Source of the DNA: Cervus elaphus
Lineage: Eukaryota; Chordata; Mammalia; Artiodactyla; Cervidae
Reading direction: 5' to 3'
Assembly (NCBI RefSeq): GCF_910594005.1
Contig: NC_057848.1
Coordinates: forward strand, 138,270,155 to 138,334,154
Length of the DNA: 64,000 nt
Part shown: positions 19,741-31,662 of the stretch, one piece after another
Position numbering within the stretch: position 1 is the first letter of the stretch
How the letters are laid out: each line of letters opens with the position of its first letter
Translations under genes and position numbers: made by a program
The notes under the pieces: generated by a model
The model's database searches: none
Told to the model about the DNA's origin: nothing
The model's input: the letters and a program-made list of their open reading frames with translations, nothing else

Positions 19741-20345
19741 TGACTCAACCACCAGAAGGCAATTGTGAGGATTCTTAGGAATGGCTGGGCTTTGTTGTAT
19801 TTGGATCCCTAAGTTTGGGATCATGGTAAACCCCTATATGACGCTCTTAAAGGAAAGGACAATAAGCCACCAAGATAGACTGCAGAATGCCATAAGTTCT
19901 TTCTGTACAATTCACTCAAGTCCACTCTAGCAGATCTGACCTGACAATCCAGATACAGAAATGCTTACAAATGGGAGCAGCTTCATGGACGGGGGACCCT
20001 TTGGTATGCAACAGTAAGTCATCAGGAAGTTCTAGAAGCAGAAATCCTCCTCCAGGTATGTCTGCCCAGAAGGCAGAGCTAATAACCTGCATGAGATCCC
20101 TGCACCTTGGAGCTAGGAACAAGGTAACTCCTTATATTCATTCTAAATACGCCTTCTCTGTGGTACAGGTATGTGGGGCCATATGGAAAGAGAGGTCTAT
20201 GAACATCAGGAAGGAAAGAAGGACACAGAGGAGTTCCAGGCGTTATTGGACTCTGTTAGAATGCTGGAAGAACCAGCCATAGCTGACTGCCCAGACCACC
20301 AAAAGGTGGATAGTTACATAACTAATGGAAGTAATTTGGCTCATC
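19741..20345 (+). mobile_element. ERV class I RNase H-region relic (B)
   Basis: The stretch around 19970-20280 translates in pieces to an RNase H-like region of gammaretroviral pol. It is broken by stops and short. Paralogue at 39400-39990. Confidence 0.55.
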
Positions 20346-20351
20346 ATGCAT

Positions 20352-20482
20352 GCATGCTAAGTCACTCAGTCGTATCCAACTCGCTGAGACCCCATGGACT
20401 GTAGTCTGCTGGCCTCCTCTGTCCATGGGACTTCCCAGGCAAGCTACTGGAGTGGGCTGCCATTTCATCCTCTAGGGATCTT
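20352..20482 (-). repeat. Truncated Bov-tA SINE (antisense)
   Basis: GCTAAGTCACTCAGTCGTATCC head; sequence leaves the SINE at about 20482 and enters L1. In C the orthologous SINE (40000-40203) is complete and about 2.2 kb of further sequence precedes the L1, so B carries a deletion here. Confidence 0.75.
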
Positions 20483-21537
20483 GTACTGTCTCCATATTTG
20501 TTACATTGATATATAATTGACATACACCACTGATTTCAGGTATATAACATAATGCTTAGATATTTGTATATGTTGTGAAATGCTCCCAAGTAGTTGACAT
20601 CCATTACCATACAATATTTACAAATTTTTTACTTCTGATGAGAACTTTTTAGATTTATTCTACTAGCAACTTCCAAATATACAATAGTGTTATTAACTAC
20701 AGGCACCATGCTATATATCATAACCCATAACTTATAGCTTGAAGAATGTGTCTTTTGACTCCCTTAACCCATTTTGCTCACCTTCACGCCCTCCACCTCT
20801 GCTCTGGCAACTACCAACCTGTCCTCTACGAGTTTGGTTTTCGGTTGTTGTTGCTGTTTTAGATTTCACATGTAAAGGAGATCATATGGTATTTGTCTTT
20901 CTTGGTCTGACTTATTCCACTCAGCCTAATGCTCTCCAAGTCCATCCATATTGTTGCACATGCACAATTTCCTTCTTTGTATGCTGAGTAATGTTCCATT
21001 GTATATATAAACCGCATCTTTCTTCATTCATTCATCAGTGAACACTCAGGTTGCTTCCATGTCTAGGCTATTGTAAATAATGCGGAAGTGAACATGGAAG
21101 TACATACATCTTTTCAAGCTGTTGTTTTCATTTCCTTTGCATAAACACCCAGAAGTCAAATTGCTGGGTCTTATGATAGTTCTATTTTTAACTTTTTGAG
21201 GAACTTCCATACTGTTTTCCATAGTGTCTGCAGCAATTTACAATTCTATCAACAGTGCACAAGAGTTTCTTTACTCCACAGTCTCACCAATACGTGTTAT
21301 TTCTTGTGTTTTGGATAACAGCCATTCCAACAGGAGTGGAGTGATATCTGGGATGGTTCTGATTTGCATTTCTCTGATGATAAGTGATGCTGAATACCTT
21401 TTCATGTCCTTCTTAGCCATCTGTATGTCTTCTTCACAAAACCATCTATTCAGATCTTTTGTCCATTTGAGTAGTCAATTTCTTTTTGCTATTGAGTTCT
21501 ATGAGTTGTTTATATGTTTTGGATATTAACCTCGTAT

Positions 21538-21735
21538 GACAGGGGTCCCCATCCTCTAGGCCATGGACTGGTACCTCCCGTCAGATCAGTGGCAGCATTA
21601 GATAAAGTGCACAAAGTATGTAATGTGCTTGAATCATCCCGAAACCATCTCCTCACCCCCATTCGATGAAAAATTGTCTTCCACAAAATCCGTTCCTGGT
21701 GCCAAAAAGGTTGGAGATGGCTACCTTATCAGATC
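21538..21735. mobile_element. hAT-Charlie MER1-like relic
   Basis: Begins CAGGGGTCCCCATCCTC and ends TGGTGCCAAAAAGGTTGGAG, matching the terminal and subterminal pattern of MER1-type elements. Paralogue at 45175-45350; another copy at 63550-63780. Confidence 0.65.
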
Positions 21736-21754
21736 TATCATTTACAAATATTTT

Positions 21755-21945
21755 ACTCTCCTTGTGGTTCAGCTGGTAGAGAATCCACCTGCAATGCAGG
21801 AGACCTGGGTTCGATCCCTGGGTTGGGAACATCCCCGGGAGAAGGGAAAGGCTACCCACACCAGTATTCTGGCCTAGGGAATTCCATGGACTGTATAGTC
21901 CATGGGGTCACAAAGAGTCAGACACGACTGAGTGACTTTCACTTT
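21755..21945 (+). repeat. Bov-tA-type SINE private to block B
   Basis: GTGGTTCAGCTGGTAGAGAAT head, GTCAGACACGACTGAGTGAC tail. Absent from the C paralogue at about 45360. Confidence 0.85.
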
Positions 21946-23569
21946 CTTCCATCCAGTAGGTTGCCTTTTGATTCTGTTGATAGTTTCCTTTGCTGTGCAC
22001 AAGTCTTTTCGTTTGATGTAGTCCCACCTGTTTATTTTTGCTTTTCTTGCCTTCACTTTGGTGTCAAATACAAAACCTCATCTACAAGACTAACATCAAG
22101 GAGTTTACTAATGCCTCTGTTTTCTCCTACACATTTTATGGTTTCAGTCTTATGTTCAAGTCTTTAATACATTTTGAGCTGATTTGTATAAAATAGTGGT
22201 CCAGTTTCCTTCCTTTACATGTCGATATCCTGTTTTCCCAACACCATTTACTGCAGAAACTGTCTTCTCTCCACTGTATATTCTTGGCTCCTCTGTCATA
22301 AATTGTCATCAATTAATTAATTTGGGTTTATTTCCAGGCTGTTTTGCTTCATTGACCTGTGTGTCTGTTTTTATGCCAATACCATACTCATTTGGTTACT
22401 CTTTCCATAGTTTTGTCTTTTCTAGAATGTCATACAGTTGAAATCATATGGTATATAGCCTTTTTACATTGGCTTCTTTCACTTAGTAAGATGCATGTAT
22501 GTCTTCTTCATGTCTTTCTATGGCTTGATAGCTTATTTCTCTTTAGCACTGATTACTATTACACTGTCTGGTTGTATCATAATTCATTTATCCATTCACG
22601 TATGGAAGGACATTCTGGGCATTGTTAATAAAACTGCTACAAACATCTGCACACAGGTTTTTGTGTTAATGTAAGTTTTCAGCTCCTCTCAGTAAATAAC
22701 CAAGGAGTGTGATTTCTGGATCATATGGTAAGAATAGGTTTACTTTTGTAAGAAACCACCAGAATGTCTTCCAAAGTGCTATACCATTTTGCATTCCCAC
22801 CAGGAACAAGTGAGCACTCCCGTCGCTTCTCATCCTAGTCAGCATGTAGTGTTGTCCGTGCTCTGCATTTTGGCAATTCTAATAGGTGTGAAGTGATATC
22901 TAATTGTTGTTTAAGTTGGCATTTCCCTGATGACATATGATATGGAGCATCTTTTCATATGCTTGTTTGCCATCTTTATACTTTCTTTGATGAGCTATCT
23001 GTTAAGGTCTTTGTCACATTTTAAAACTACACTGTTTGTTTTCTTATTGTTAGGTCTTAAGAGTTATTTGTCTAGTTTGGATAACAGTCCTTGATCATAT
23101 GTGTTTTCTGCAAATGTTTTCTCCCAGTCTGTGCCTTGTCTTCTCCTTATTTTAATATTGCCTTTCACAGGGAGGAAGTTTTTAATTTGAACAAAATACA
23201 GTTTATCAATTATTTCTTCCATAGATGATGTCTTTGGTTGTTGTATCTGCAAAGTCATTGACAAGCTAAAGATCATCTAAGATTTCTCCAATGTTATTTT
23301 CTAGGAGTTTTATAACTTGACATTTTACATTTAGGTCGATGATCCATTTGAAGTTAAATTTTGGAAAGGATGTAAACTGTGTGTCACTTCTTTGCACATG
23401 GATGTCCAGTTGTTCCAGTATAGTTTCTTGAAAATACTATCTTTGCTCCATTGTATTGCATTTTTTCTTTGTTAAACTTACTTAATTATATTTATATGGT
23501 TGTATTTCTGAACTCCCTGGTGGTGGTTTAGTATATCCACTTGGGGGTCCTAACACTACCTGAAGAAAA

Positions 23570-23765
23570 AGCATGCATGCTCAGTTGTGTCTGACTCTTT
23601 GCAACCCCATGGACTGTAGTCTACCAGGCTCTTCTGTTCATGGAATTCTCCAGCCAAAAATTCTGGAATGGGTTGCCATTCCCTTCTCCAGGGGATCTTC
23701 CCAACACAGGGATCCAACTTGGGTCTCCTGCATTGCAGGTAGATTCTCTACTGACTCTCTAGTTT
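23570..23765 (-). repeat. Bov-tA-type SINE (antisense)
   Basis: CTCAGTTGTGTCTGACTCTT to TTGCAGGTAGATTCTCTAC; paralogue at 46692-46895 in C. Confidence 0.85.
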
Positions 23766-23989
23766 GTTCACTGAACTATTTGATTATTCTTTCACCAATA
23801 TCATACTGTCTCAACTACCATTGCTTTATAATAAGTCTTGAGGTCAAGTCATGTCAATTTTCCAATTCTCCTTTAATACCATGTTCACTCTTCTCGTGTT
23901 TTTTTTTTTTCTTTATCCCCTCTCCATACCAATTTTAGAATAATTTTAGTGATATCCACAAAATAACTTGCTGTGATTTTCACCATCTG

Positions 23990-24185
23990 CTTTTGTAATA
24001 AAATTTTATTGGAACTGAGCCATGACCATTTATTTACATGTAGCCTGTTGCTGGGTTTATGCTACAGAGTCAGTAAGTAGGCGAGACAGTATCCATATAT
24101 TCCACGAGGCCTAAAGTATTGACTATCTTGCTGTTTCCTGAAATGTTTGCCAGTCCTTGTCTATAACAATAGCCCCTAAATTCAT
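23990..24185. mobile_element. hAT-like non-autonomous DNA element relic
   Basis: TAATAAAATTTTATTGGAAC and CCTAAAGTATTGACTATCTTG followed by GTTTGCCAGTCCTTG is a familiar mammalian hAT-type pattern. Related pieces occur at 41935-42015, 47125-47215 and 59165-59460. Confidence 0.55.
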
Positions 24186-25110
24186 ATAAAAGTGTCAGAT
24201 ATTTTTAACATGTCAGTTGTCTTTATATATCCAGTATGTTCACTGTGGTTCTACCATCAACATCTCTACCATCACCACACTTTAATATAATTCAAACAAT
24301 GCCTTTCTTTTCTGCTAAACTAAGATGCTAATGATTTAATCCATCATCTCAGCAAAGGCAGCATGGCAGACACTGTTGGTTACTAATCCAACAGCCATTT
24401 CACCCCCTTCTTACTTATGAAGAGAACACTGAACTTTTGGAAATGACAGTGTGCCCAGTTCCTTGGCATAAAATTATAATCCATAAAAATTTTCTTCCTA
24501 TTTCAAGATGTTTGATTTTGTAGCCTTTCCTGTTGCCATGGTTGGTTGACTATGTGACTGAGTTTTGACTGAAGATAGAAATAGCCTAGATTTTTCATTA
24601 AATTTTAATTGCCTGACAAAAGTGATGAGCTTTACAAAAAGAAATCATTTTGTCCCTTTATCATTCTGACTATGATGCTTATATGAGGATGTGATGCCTG
24701 GTGCAAGGGCAGCCACGTTGTAACAATGAGCATAATGTCAAGAGCACTGCAGAACTCTTCTGGAGCTCTGCCAGAGTAAAGTATGACATTTTCCTCCCCA
24801 TGTCATCCCCCAGATCCTTGGAAAATAAAACTAACGTTACTGCTTAAGCTCCTTTGTGTACATTCTGTTAGTTATGATTCATCTAACCCATACAAGAAGA
24901 GTACAAGAAGGCATTTTTCAACCTCACTAAAAATTCAATCCATCTTACCTCCACCCCTGCTGTATTTAAATACAGGTTTCCCCACTACCCAAAAGTAGAG
25001 CATTCCTATGAAACTTTTCATAAGCCAAAGTAGTGTAAAGCCAAGATTATCCCCTGGTTTCCAAAATTTTTTATTATGCCACTTTGCTTTTACAAAAGAC
25101 CTATATAAAT
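24186..25110. other. Block-B-only non-coding sequence
   Basis: Absent from block C, where the equivalent position passes directly from the hAT-like relic to the 47216 sequence. It contains no supported gene; 24930-25110 looks like part of an old DNA transposon interrupted by the SINEs that follow. Confidence 0.35.
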
Positions 25111-25111
25111 A

Positions 25112-25360
25112 TCGCTTTCCTGGTGGCTCAGGCAGTGAAAACTTTGCCTGCAACTTGGGAGACCTGGGTTCAATATCTGGGTTAGGAAGGTATCATGGAG
25201 AAGAGAGTGGCAACCCATTCCAGTATTCTTGCTTGGGAAATCCCAGTATTCTTGCCTGGGAAATCCCATTGACAGAGGAGCCTGGCGGGCTACAGTTCAT
25301 GGGATGGCAAAGCATCAGACATGACTGAGGGACTAACATGAGTGAGAGATTAATACTTTC
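25112..25360 (+). repeat. Bov-tA-type SINE with a short internal duplication
   Basis: Head at CTTTCCTGGTGGCTCAGGCAG. The phrase CCAGTATTCTTGC.TGGGAAATCCCA is present twice in tandem (about 25220-25269), an unusual local duplication. Confidence 0.8.
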
Positions 25361-25380
25361 ACATTTTATATTAATAGAGG

Positions 25381-25590
25381 GCTTCCCTCATGGCTCAGAC
25401 AGTAAAGAATCTGCCTGCAACGCAGGAGACCCAGGTTAGATCCCTAGGTTGGGAAGATCCCCTGGAGAAGGCCATGGCAACCCACTCCAGTATTCTTGCC
25501 TGGAGAATCCCATTGACAGATGAGCCTGGTGGGCTACAGCCCATGGGGTTGCAAAGAGTCGGACATGACTGAGCAACTAACACTTGCTCT
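25381..25590 (+). repeat. Bov-tA-type SINE
   Basis: Near-consensus copy from GGCTTCCCTCATGGCTCAG to GTCGGACATGACTGAGCAAC, suggesting a young insertion. Confidence 0.9.
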
Positions 25591-25670
25591 ACTTTCTGTA
25601 TTAATATTGCAATGGCTTTCTTTTTTTGTAAAATAAAAAATCATCTTTGGATTTTTTTTTTGTTAATGAA

Positions 25671-27010
25671 AATCAGTACTAACGCAGTGTGACACAGTTT
25701 TCATTCCAATTCCAAAGAAAGGCAATGCCAAAGAATACTCCAACTACCAAACCATTGCACTCATCTCACATGCTAGTAAAGTAATGCTCAAAATTCTCCA
25801 AGCCAGGCTTTAGCAATACCTGAACTGTGAAATTCCAGATGTTCAAGCTGCTTTTAGAAAAGGCAGAGGAACCAGAGATCAAATTGCCAACATCCTCTGG
25901 ATCATCAAAAAAGCAAGAGAGTTCCAGAAAAACATCTATTTCTGCTTTATTGACTATGCCAAAGCCTTTGACTGTGGATAACAATAAACTGTGGAAAATT
26001 CTGTGGAATACCAGACCACCTGACTTGCCTCCTGAGAAACCTGTATGCATGTCAGGAAGCAACAGTTAGAACTGGATATGGAACAAAAGACTGGTTCCAA
26101 ATAGGAAAAGGAGTACTTCAAGGCTGTACATTGTCACCCTGCTTATTTAACTTACATGCAGAGTATATCATGAGAAACACTGGGATAGAGGAAGCACAAG
26201 CTGGAATCAAGATTGCTGGGAGAAATATCAATAACCTCAGATATGCAGATGACATCAACTTTATGGCAGAAAGTGTAGAGGAACTAAAGAGCCTCTTGAT
26301 GAAAGTGAAAGAGGAGAGTGAAAAAGTTGGCTTAAAGCTTAACATTCAGAAAACTAAGATCATGGCATCAGGTCCCATCACTTCATGGCAAATAGATGGG
26401 GAAACAGTGGAAACAGTGGCTGACTTTATTTTTCTGGGCTCCAAAATCACTGCAGATGGTGATTGCGCCATGAAATTAAAAGACGCTTACTCCTTGGAAG
26501 GAAAGTTATGACCAACCTAGACAGCATATTAAAAAGCAGAGACATTACTTTGTCAACAAAGGTCTGTCTAGTCAAGGCTATGGTTTTTCCAGTGGTCATG
26601 TATGGATGTGAGAGCTGGACTATAAAGAAAGCTGAGCGCTGAAGAATTGATGCTTTTGAACTGTGGTTTTGGAGAAGACTCTTGAGAGTCCTTTATACTG
26701 CAAGGAGATCCAACCAGTCCATCCTAAAGGAGATCAGTCCTGGGTGTTCATTCCAAGGACTGATGCTGAAGCTGAAACTCCAATCCTTTGGCAACATGAT
26801 ACAAAGAGCTGACTCATTTGAAAAGACCCTGATGCTGGGAAAGATTGAGGGCAGGAGGAGAAGGGGACAACAGGATGAGATGGTTGGATGACATCACTGA
26901 CTCAATGGACATGGGTTTGGATGGATTTCGGGAGTTGGTGATGGACAAGGAGGCCTGGCGTGCTGCAGTTCATGGGGTCGCAAAGAGTTGGACATGCCTA
27001 AGCAACTGAA
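25671..27010 (+). mobile_element. BovB (RTE) retrotransposon 3' portion
   Basis: Sense BovB reverse-transcriptase sequence runs to the characteristic 3' end (ATGGGGTCGCAAAGAGTTGG). Frame pieces at 25827-26069 and 26131-26511 cover RT fingers/palm and thumb, with the catalytic-type YADD residues visible in the second. Frameshifts and stops interrupt it. It is 5'-truncated, as is usual for RTE elements. Confidence 0.85.
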
Positions 27011-27089
27011 CTGAACTGAACACAAACTTTCAGAAAACCAGGGTGGGAGTGGGATCGCAGACTTGTACCCAGTATTTGCCAAGTGCATG

Positions 27090-27250
27090 CAATATGTGAC
27101 GTACTGCCTGTTTTCTGACAGTGTCTGAATCACTCTTGTAATAGTACTGTGAGGTATGGATCTTCTTTATTTTACAAGTGAGAAATAGTTTCAGAGTAAT
27201 GTTACTGCTCTGAAACTACACAGCTAGTAAATGAGTGAGTCTAATTCCTA
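27090..27250 (-). repeat. MIR-type ancient SINE (antisense)
   Basis: TGTGAGGTATGGATCTTC, TTTTACAAGTGAGAAA and ACACAGCTAGTAAATGAG occur in the order of an MIR core. Confidence 0.6.
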
Positions 27251-27299
27251 AGAACATAATAATATCTTTGTATGCTTTCTGCTCTTCTGTCATCTCATT

Positions 27300-27710
27300 A
27301 TGGGGGACTATGTGATTTTACATAGGTGATGGACTATGTCACACTACATAGGTGATTTCATTTAAGCAACAGGCGTGTGAGATGGGTCTCATTATAGTTT
27401 TACAAATAATTAGCACATACTCTTGTGGGCAGAGTTTGAATGTCCCTTCCAGGTGTTCCTACCCAGAGTCCATGCCCTCCCATATTGCACCCAGTGCTCA
27501 ATGACCTATTTCACCTCTGATATTCACAGAGCACACAGGTCCCTAAAGCTCATCTCCATCCTTAAACTGGCTACTCTCTGCCTTTAATTCATAGCCAGGC
27601 TTCCAGAAAGGGCTACTTACACATGTTCACCTCTCTGAAAGAATGTATTCTGTTGATTTAAGTTCTGAGATTACATCCATATGCTCAGAAACGAAAATGT
27701 AAAAAAACAA
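27300..27710. other. Segment homologous to the downstream flank of ferritin copy 4
   Basis: Order and wording match 51590-51960: CATAGGTGATTTCATTTA, CAGGTGTTCCTACCC..GTCCATG, AATGACCTATTTCA, GCACACAGGTC and so on. It is therefore ferritin-cassette flank stranded about 12 kb away from copy 2, separated from it by ERV, L1 and BovB sequence. Confidence 0.55.
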
Positions 27711-29615
27711 TATATGGTGAAGCCTTTTTCTAAACATAGGTCCTCAGTTTCCTAATGTTCTCTACTTTCTAGAATGTAACCTTCTCGAGAGTTTTCTGCA
27801 TGCCCTCACAAACACTTGTAGAATGTATATATAAGCACATACAGATGTATAGCATCCTTATCTAAACAGTAGTATAACACATAGGATCCTGTACTTTGCT
27901 TTTTTCCACCTTTGAAATATGACATGATTAATTTTTAACAGTCCATTTTACATACTGGTCACTAGAAATACTTTGGCACTTGAGATTCTTCCTGCTGCCT
28001 CTTACATCAAGATAGCTACCAATCACTCTGTACTTGATTAGCTTCATTCAAGTGTCCTGAATACGAATTGTAACACTTCCCCAAAAATTACAACTACATT
28101 AAACAAGTTTTATTTAGGAAACTGTGTTCCACCTTGCATAAAAGTCTCTATGGTTATTTTAAGCAAGATGCAACCAACCTCTGACTTCTTCTTTCCTGAG
28201 TTACTCATCTTTAATAGTATAATAAATTGGCACTGGTAATGCACAGCAAAAATAATGCATTTAAGCCATGTGATTACCACCTTCCCCTGTGACAATGTCA
28301 ATAGCATACATTACTTTTTACACAAAACTTCCCAATTTACATGTGCTCTATCTCTCTATTTTCTCCAGAAGTTTGAGTTTCTTAATCTTACTTTATAGAT
28401 GAAGAACTTAAAGAAGTGACTTGTGTGTTGGTCCAGCGATTTTCCCTAGAACAGTCAAGTTGATAAGATGGCTCTTAAATTTTTGAACAACTTTTGGATC
28501 GCCAACTACCTCTCTGTGAATGCCCCACCTTGCAGATATTTCTGCTTTATGTTCTCAACACAAGGCAGTTTTTGGAGTTTGGATTGTGGTTTCTGTCCCT
28601 CATCTCTGATTATCTTTCTTTCCCTTTCCTGTCATGCTTCTTCAAAGAAAGGAAGAAGCCATATGAATGCTGTATATGTGGCTGGGCCATGCTCAGCAAT
28701 ACAAACTCACTGGGAACATAACTCACTTCCAAACTTTACTGGGCAGGTTCTGAGCTGATTAATCAGATAGTAGAACATGCTTGGCTCTACTCTTTCCAAG
28801 TATGCATAGGGTCCTTCAGCCTTGAGTCAGGACACATCTAAGAAGGTGATTAGTTGGATACCATAGGAAGAACACATACTGTTGCCCACAACTGCTTCCT
28901 AGTCCCCACACTGAGCAGTAGCAAGAATGGGGGTAAATGCTTTTAGATCAGAGCAGGATGCATGGAAGCTCAGGTTACAGGGTTGGGACAGGACCCACAA
29001 GTGGGTGGCAATACCCAGGAAGAACAAGGAGAATCCAAATGCAGCATTTCACCAAAAGTATGAGTTCATTCTCTCCAATTTCATTAATGATTGGCCAGAG
29101 TAGAAGCTGTCCCACCTCTGATCTCCCTGGCTTTCTAAATTCACACAACTGAATGTTTAACGGGGAATCTCCAATTCAAGCATGAATTAAGAATCATCAT
29201 GTTTGAAGAAAAACTTATAAATTATAAAGAAGAAATATCAAACTGAACAAATGAAGAAAAAAAAAAAAAGCCCTTATACTCAAAACATTACGCAAACCCA
29301 AATTTAGAGACATTCTACAAAATAACTGGCTTATGATCCTCAAAAGTGTCAAGGCATGCAAGACAAAGAAAGACTCAAGAATGCCAGACTGAAGGAAGCT
29401 AACCATCAAGATAACTAACTGTAGCATGAGATTCCAGATTGGGTCCTTTTGCTGCATAAGACATTTTGGGGATAACTGGAAAAAAAACTTGAATGGCATC
29501 TGAATATTTGATGGTAGTAATGCATCAATGTTCGTTCCCAATTTTGACTGTTCTATTGCAGCTACTAGGAGAATTTCCATGTTTTTGCAGAAGATACACA
29601 CTAAAGTAATGGGGT
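27711..29615. other. Non-coding block shared with 47216-48925
   Basis: From about 28010 the sequence parallels block C with many small changes and no conserved frame. MIR-like pieces occur near 28370-28440. The frame at 28494-28721 is not preserved in block C and I do not call it. Confidence 0.45.
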
Positions 29616-30140
29616 GTACTAATTACTGTATCTCCCTCTTAGTACATCAAAGAATAGTGTTGCTGATTTTGATGCAAATTTGCTTAAGAGTTCAGGAGCC
29701 AAAGATTATCACCCAGAGAAGGAGCAGCCAAGAAATAGAAAGTTCATTTCACTCTGCTTAAGCAAGGGAAGTGGTTGGGAGAATGTTAGGTTATGCTGTG
29801 CTTGAAAATTAAAAATTAATGTGAAAAATATCTACACCATTTCTCTCAGTGTTAACAACTATATCTCTTTTTCTAAATTATATATCCTAATTTTTCACCA
29901 TATATTTATTTTTATATTAGTTCTTTAAACTGAAAGCATGAGTATTATAGAAAAAGCATATTTGAAAGTGAAAGTCAGCTACATTCTTTTAGACAAAGTA
30001 AATTTTTTAGTGGAAGCCTGACTACATAAATTAGGCACAAACATCCACTTGATGGCGGCAATATCCAGAGGCATTACCCTATGGACTTCTCCACACATCA
30101 CTTGTTTCAGTCAGGGCACTTGTTGCAAACAACAAAGTGA
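29616..30140. other. Unidentified AT-rich sequence between blocks B and C
   Basis: Homology to block C stops near 29615; homology to cassette A starts in the SINE at 30141. No gene or named repeat is recognised between. Confidence 0.3.
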
Positions 30141-30345
30141 AAAGTGAAAGTATTAGTCCCTCAGTTGTGTCCAACACTGTGTGACCCCATGGACTGTAGC
30201 CTGCCAGACTCCTCTGTCCATGGGATTCTCCAGGCCAGAATACTGGAGTGTGAAGCCCTTCCCTTCTCCAGGGAATCTTCTCCACTCAGGAATCAAACCC
30301 AGGTCTCCTGTGCTGCAGGCAGATTCTTTACTGTGTGAGCCACCA
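30141..30345 (-). repeat. Bov-tA-type SINE (antisense) at left edge of cassette C
   Basis: Antisense Bov-tA whose right flank matches that of the SINE at 2986 but whose left flank is unrelated to the LTR there. A candidate second recombination point. Confidence 0.8.
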
Positions 30346-31662
30346 ATACTGGCTTCCACAGGGGAAATGTCTGTGGGGGGTCAGGTAAGGGCCCCAGGCA
30401 TTTCCAGCCAATAGCATCACTACTGAGGCTAAACCAAGACTTTTGTTGTTTCCTTTCATCCTAAGTGCTTCTTTCTCACTCCTCCTTGGGTCAAACTGGT
30501 CACGTGATAAGCAGTCAGTGGTCACAGGACCACAGCTGGACTAGAAGTCTCCACAAGAGAGTCACAGGCTCTAGCCCCTTGTGACAGAAGAGTCATTTGA
30601 ACTACTTCCGGATTCAAAAGTACAACTGAGGTGTTGGATTTTTTAACAATGCGTACTCAATCATAAATTAAGTGACAGGAAAGGATGAAGGTCCAGTGAT
30701 GATCCCCATGGCTCTGTGTTAAGTTTCGACAAGACATCTGTCTGAGTCCATTGTTGGCCATTAAATGCAGCACATGGGTGGTTTTTGACATATTAACCCC
30801 TCTCCAGATTCAAAAATAGGGTGTGAAGAATCAGGGTCCAGGGACTCTCTTGGTTAAGATTCTGCCCTCCCAATCCAGGGGGTATGAGTTCAGTCCCTGG
30901 GCAGGGAACTAAGATTCCCATGACATCAGGTGCAGCCTAAAGAAAAAATTGGGTTATGGCCAACATTAGAGAAGTGTTGGTTTAGTTACGCCAAAGAGGC
31001 ACACATAACCATGAAGCAATTATTTGGGATTTTTGTGCATCAAACTGCTGAGAGATGGAGAAGGGTGCTGATCTTCATAAGACCACACAAACTACACTCC
31101 TGCTGGGAAAAGTCATATACAGATATCAATGGGTATTTGGAGAATTGACCAAGGGACAGCAGTTTTGGAGAGAGGTGCTAAATAATTCCCTAGAAAACTT
31201 ACTTTAGTCCTAGGTGGAAAGGAAACCCAAGCATCTCATTTATCCCCAGGGTGAAATATTGACTGCCCTCAATGTTAGAGGATGACAGATCACAAACACT
31301 TGAGAAAATGTCATCTACAAATTAGACCAACAGAACATAAATCAAGAACAACTCAGCTGGGGGAGGGGAGGCAGCACATGACAGGACTGATACACCACGT
31401 AACCCCTCATCCTGGCTATGGTCAGGGGCTTGGCAGCCTGCTGAGGAAAGGTTTTGTTCCAACGATAACCCTCTGTGATTTTGAAAATTTACTTTAATTC
31501 CTTTCCTAGCAGAAAGTGAGCAAGAAGAGACTGTTGTTGTGTGGTTGGGTAGGGACCTGGCCTGGCTGAAGGTTAGAACGGCGCCAAAACCCAGGGCGGC
31601 GGGGTTACTCAGCTGCTACAGAATCAAGAACAGCTATTGGTCTGCACCTCTTTGTTCTCAAA
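30346..31662. other. Cassette C left spacer (paralogue of 3181-4530)
   Basis: Includes a degenerate tRNA-derived SINE at about 30838-30945. No gene supported. Confidence 0.45.

Larger units (their letters stand above)
20483..23530 (-). mobile_element. Old L1 element, antisense, interrupted
   Basis: Phrases typical of antisense L1 3' regions recur: ATTGACATACACCACTGATT, TTCCATTGTATATATAAACC, GCTGGGTCTTATGATAG, GATGACATATGATATGG. It is interrupted by a hAT-like element and a SINE (21538-21945). No intact ORF remains. Paralogue at 42356-46680. Confidence 0.75.

Noticed and set aside
19971..20282. 103-codon frame repeated at 39529-39924
   Set aside because: It is a decayed retroviral RNase H-region fragment conserved only through the segmental duplication.
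28494..28721. Frame with a KPYEC.ICG phrase recalling a zinc finger
   Set aside because: No histidine pair follows, there is no second finger, and the frame is not kept in the duplicated block at about 47800-48000.
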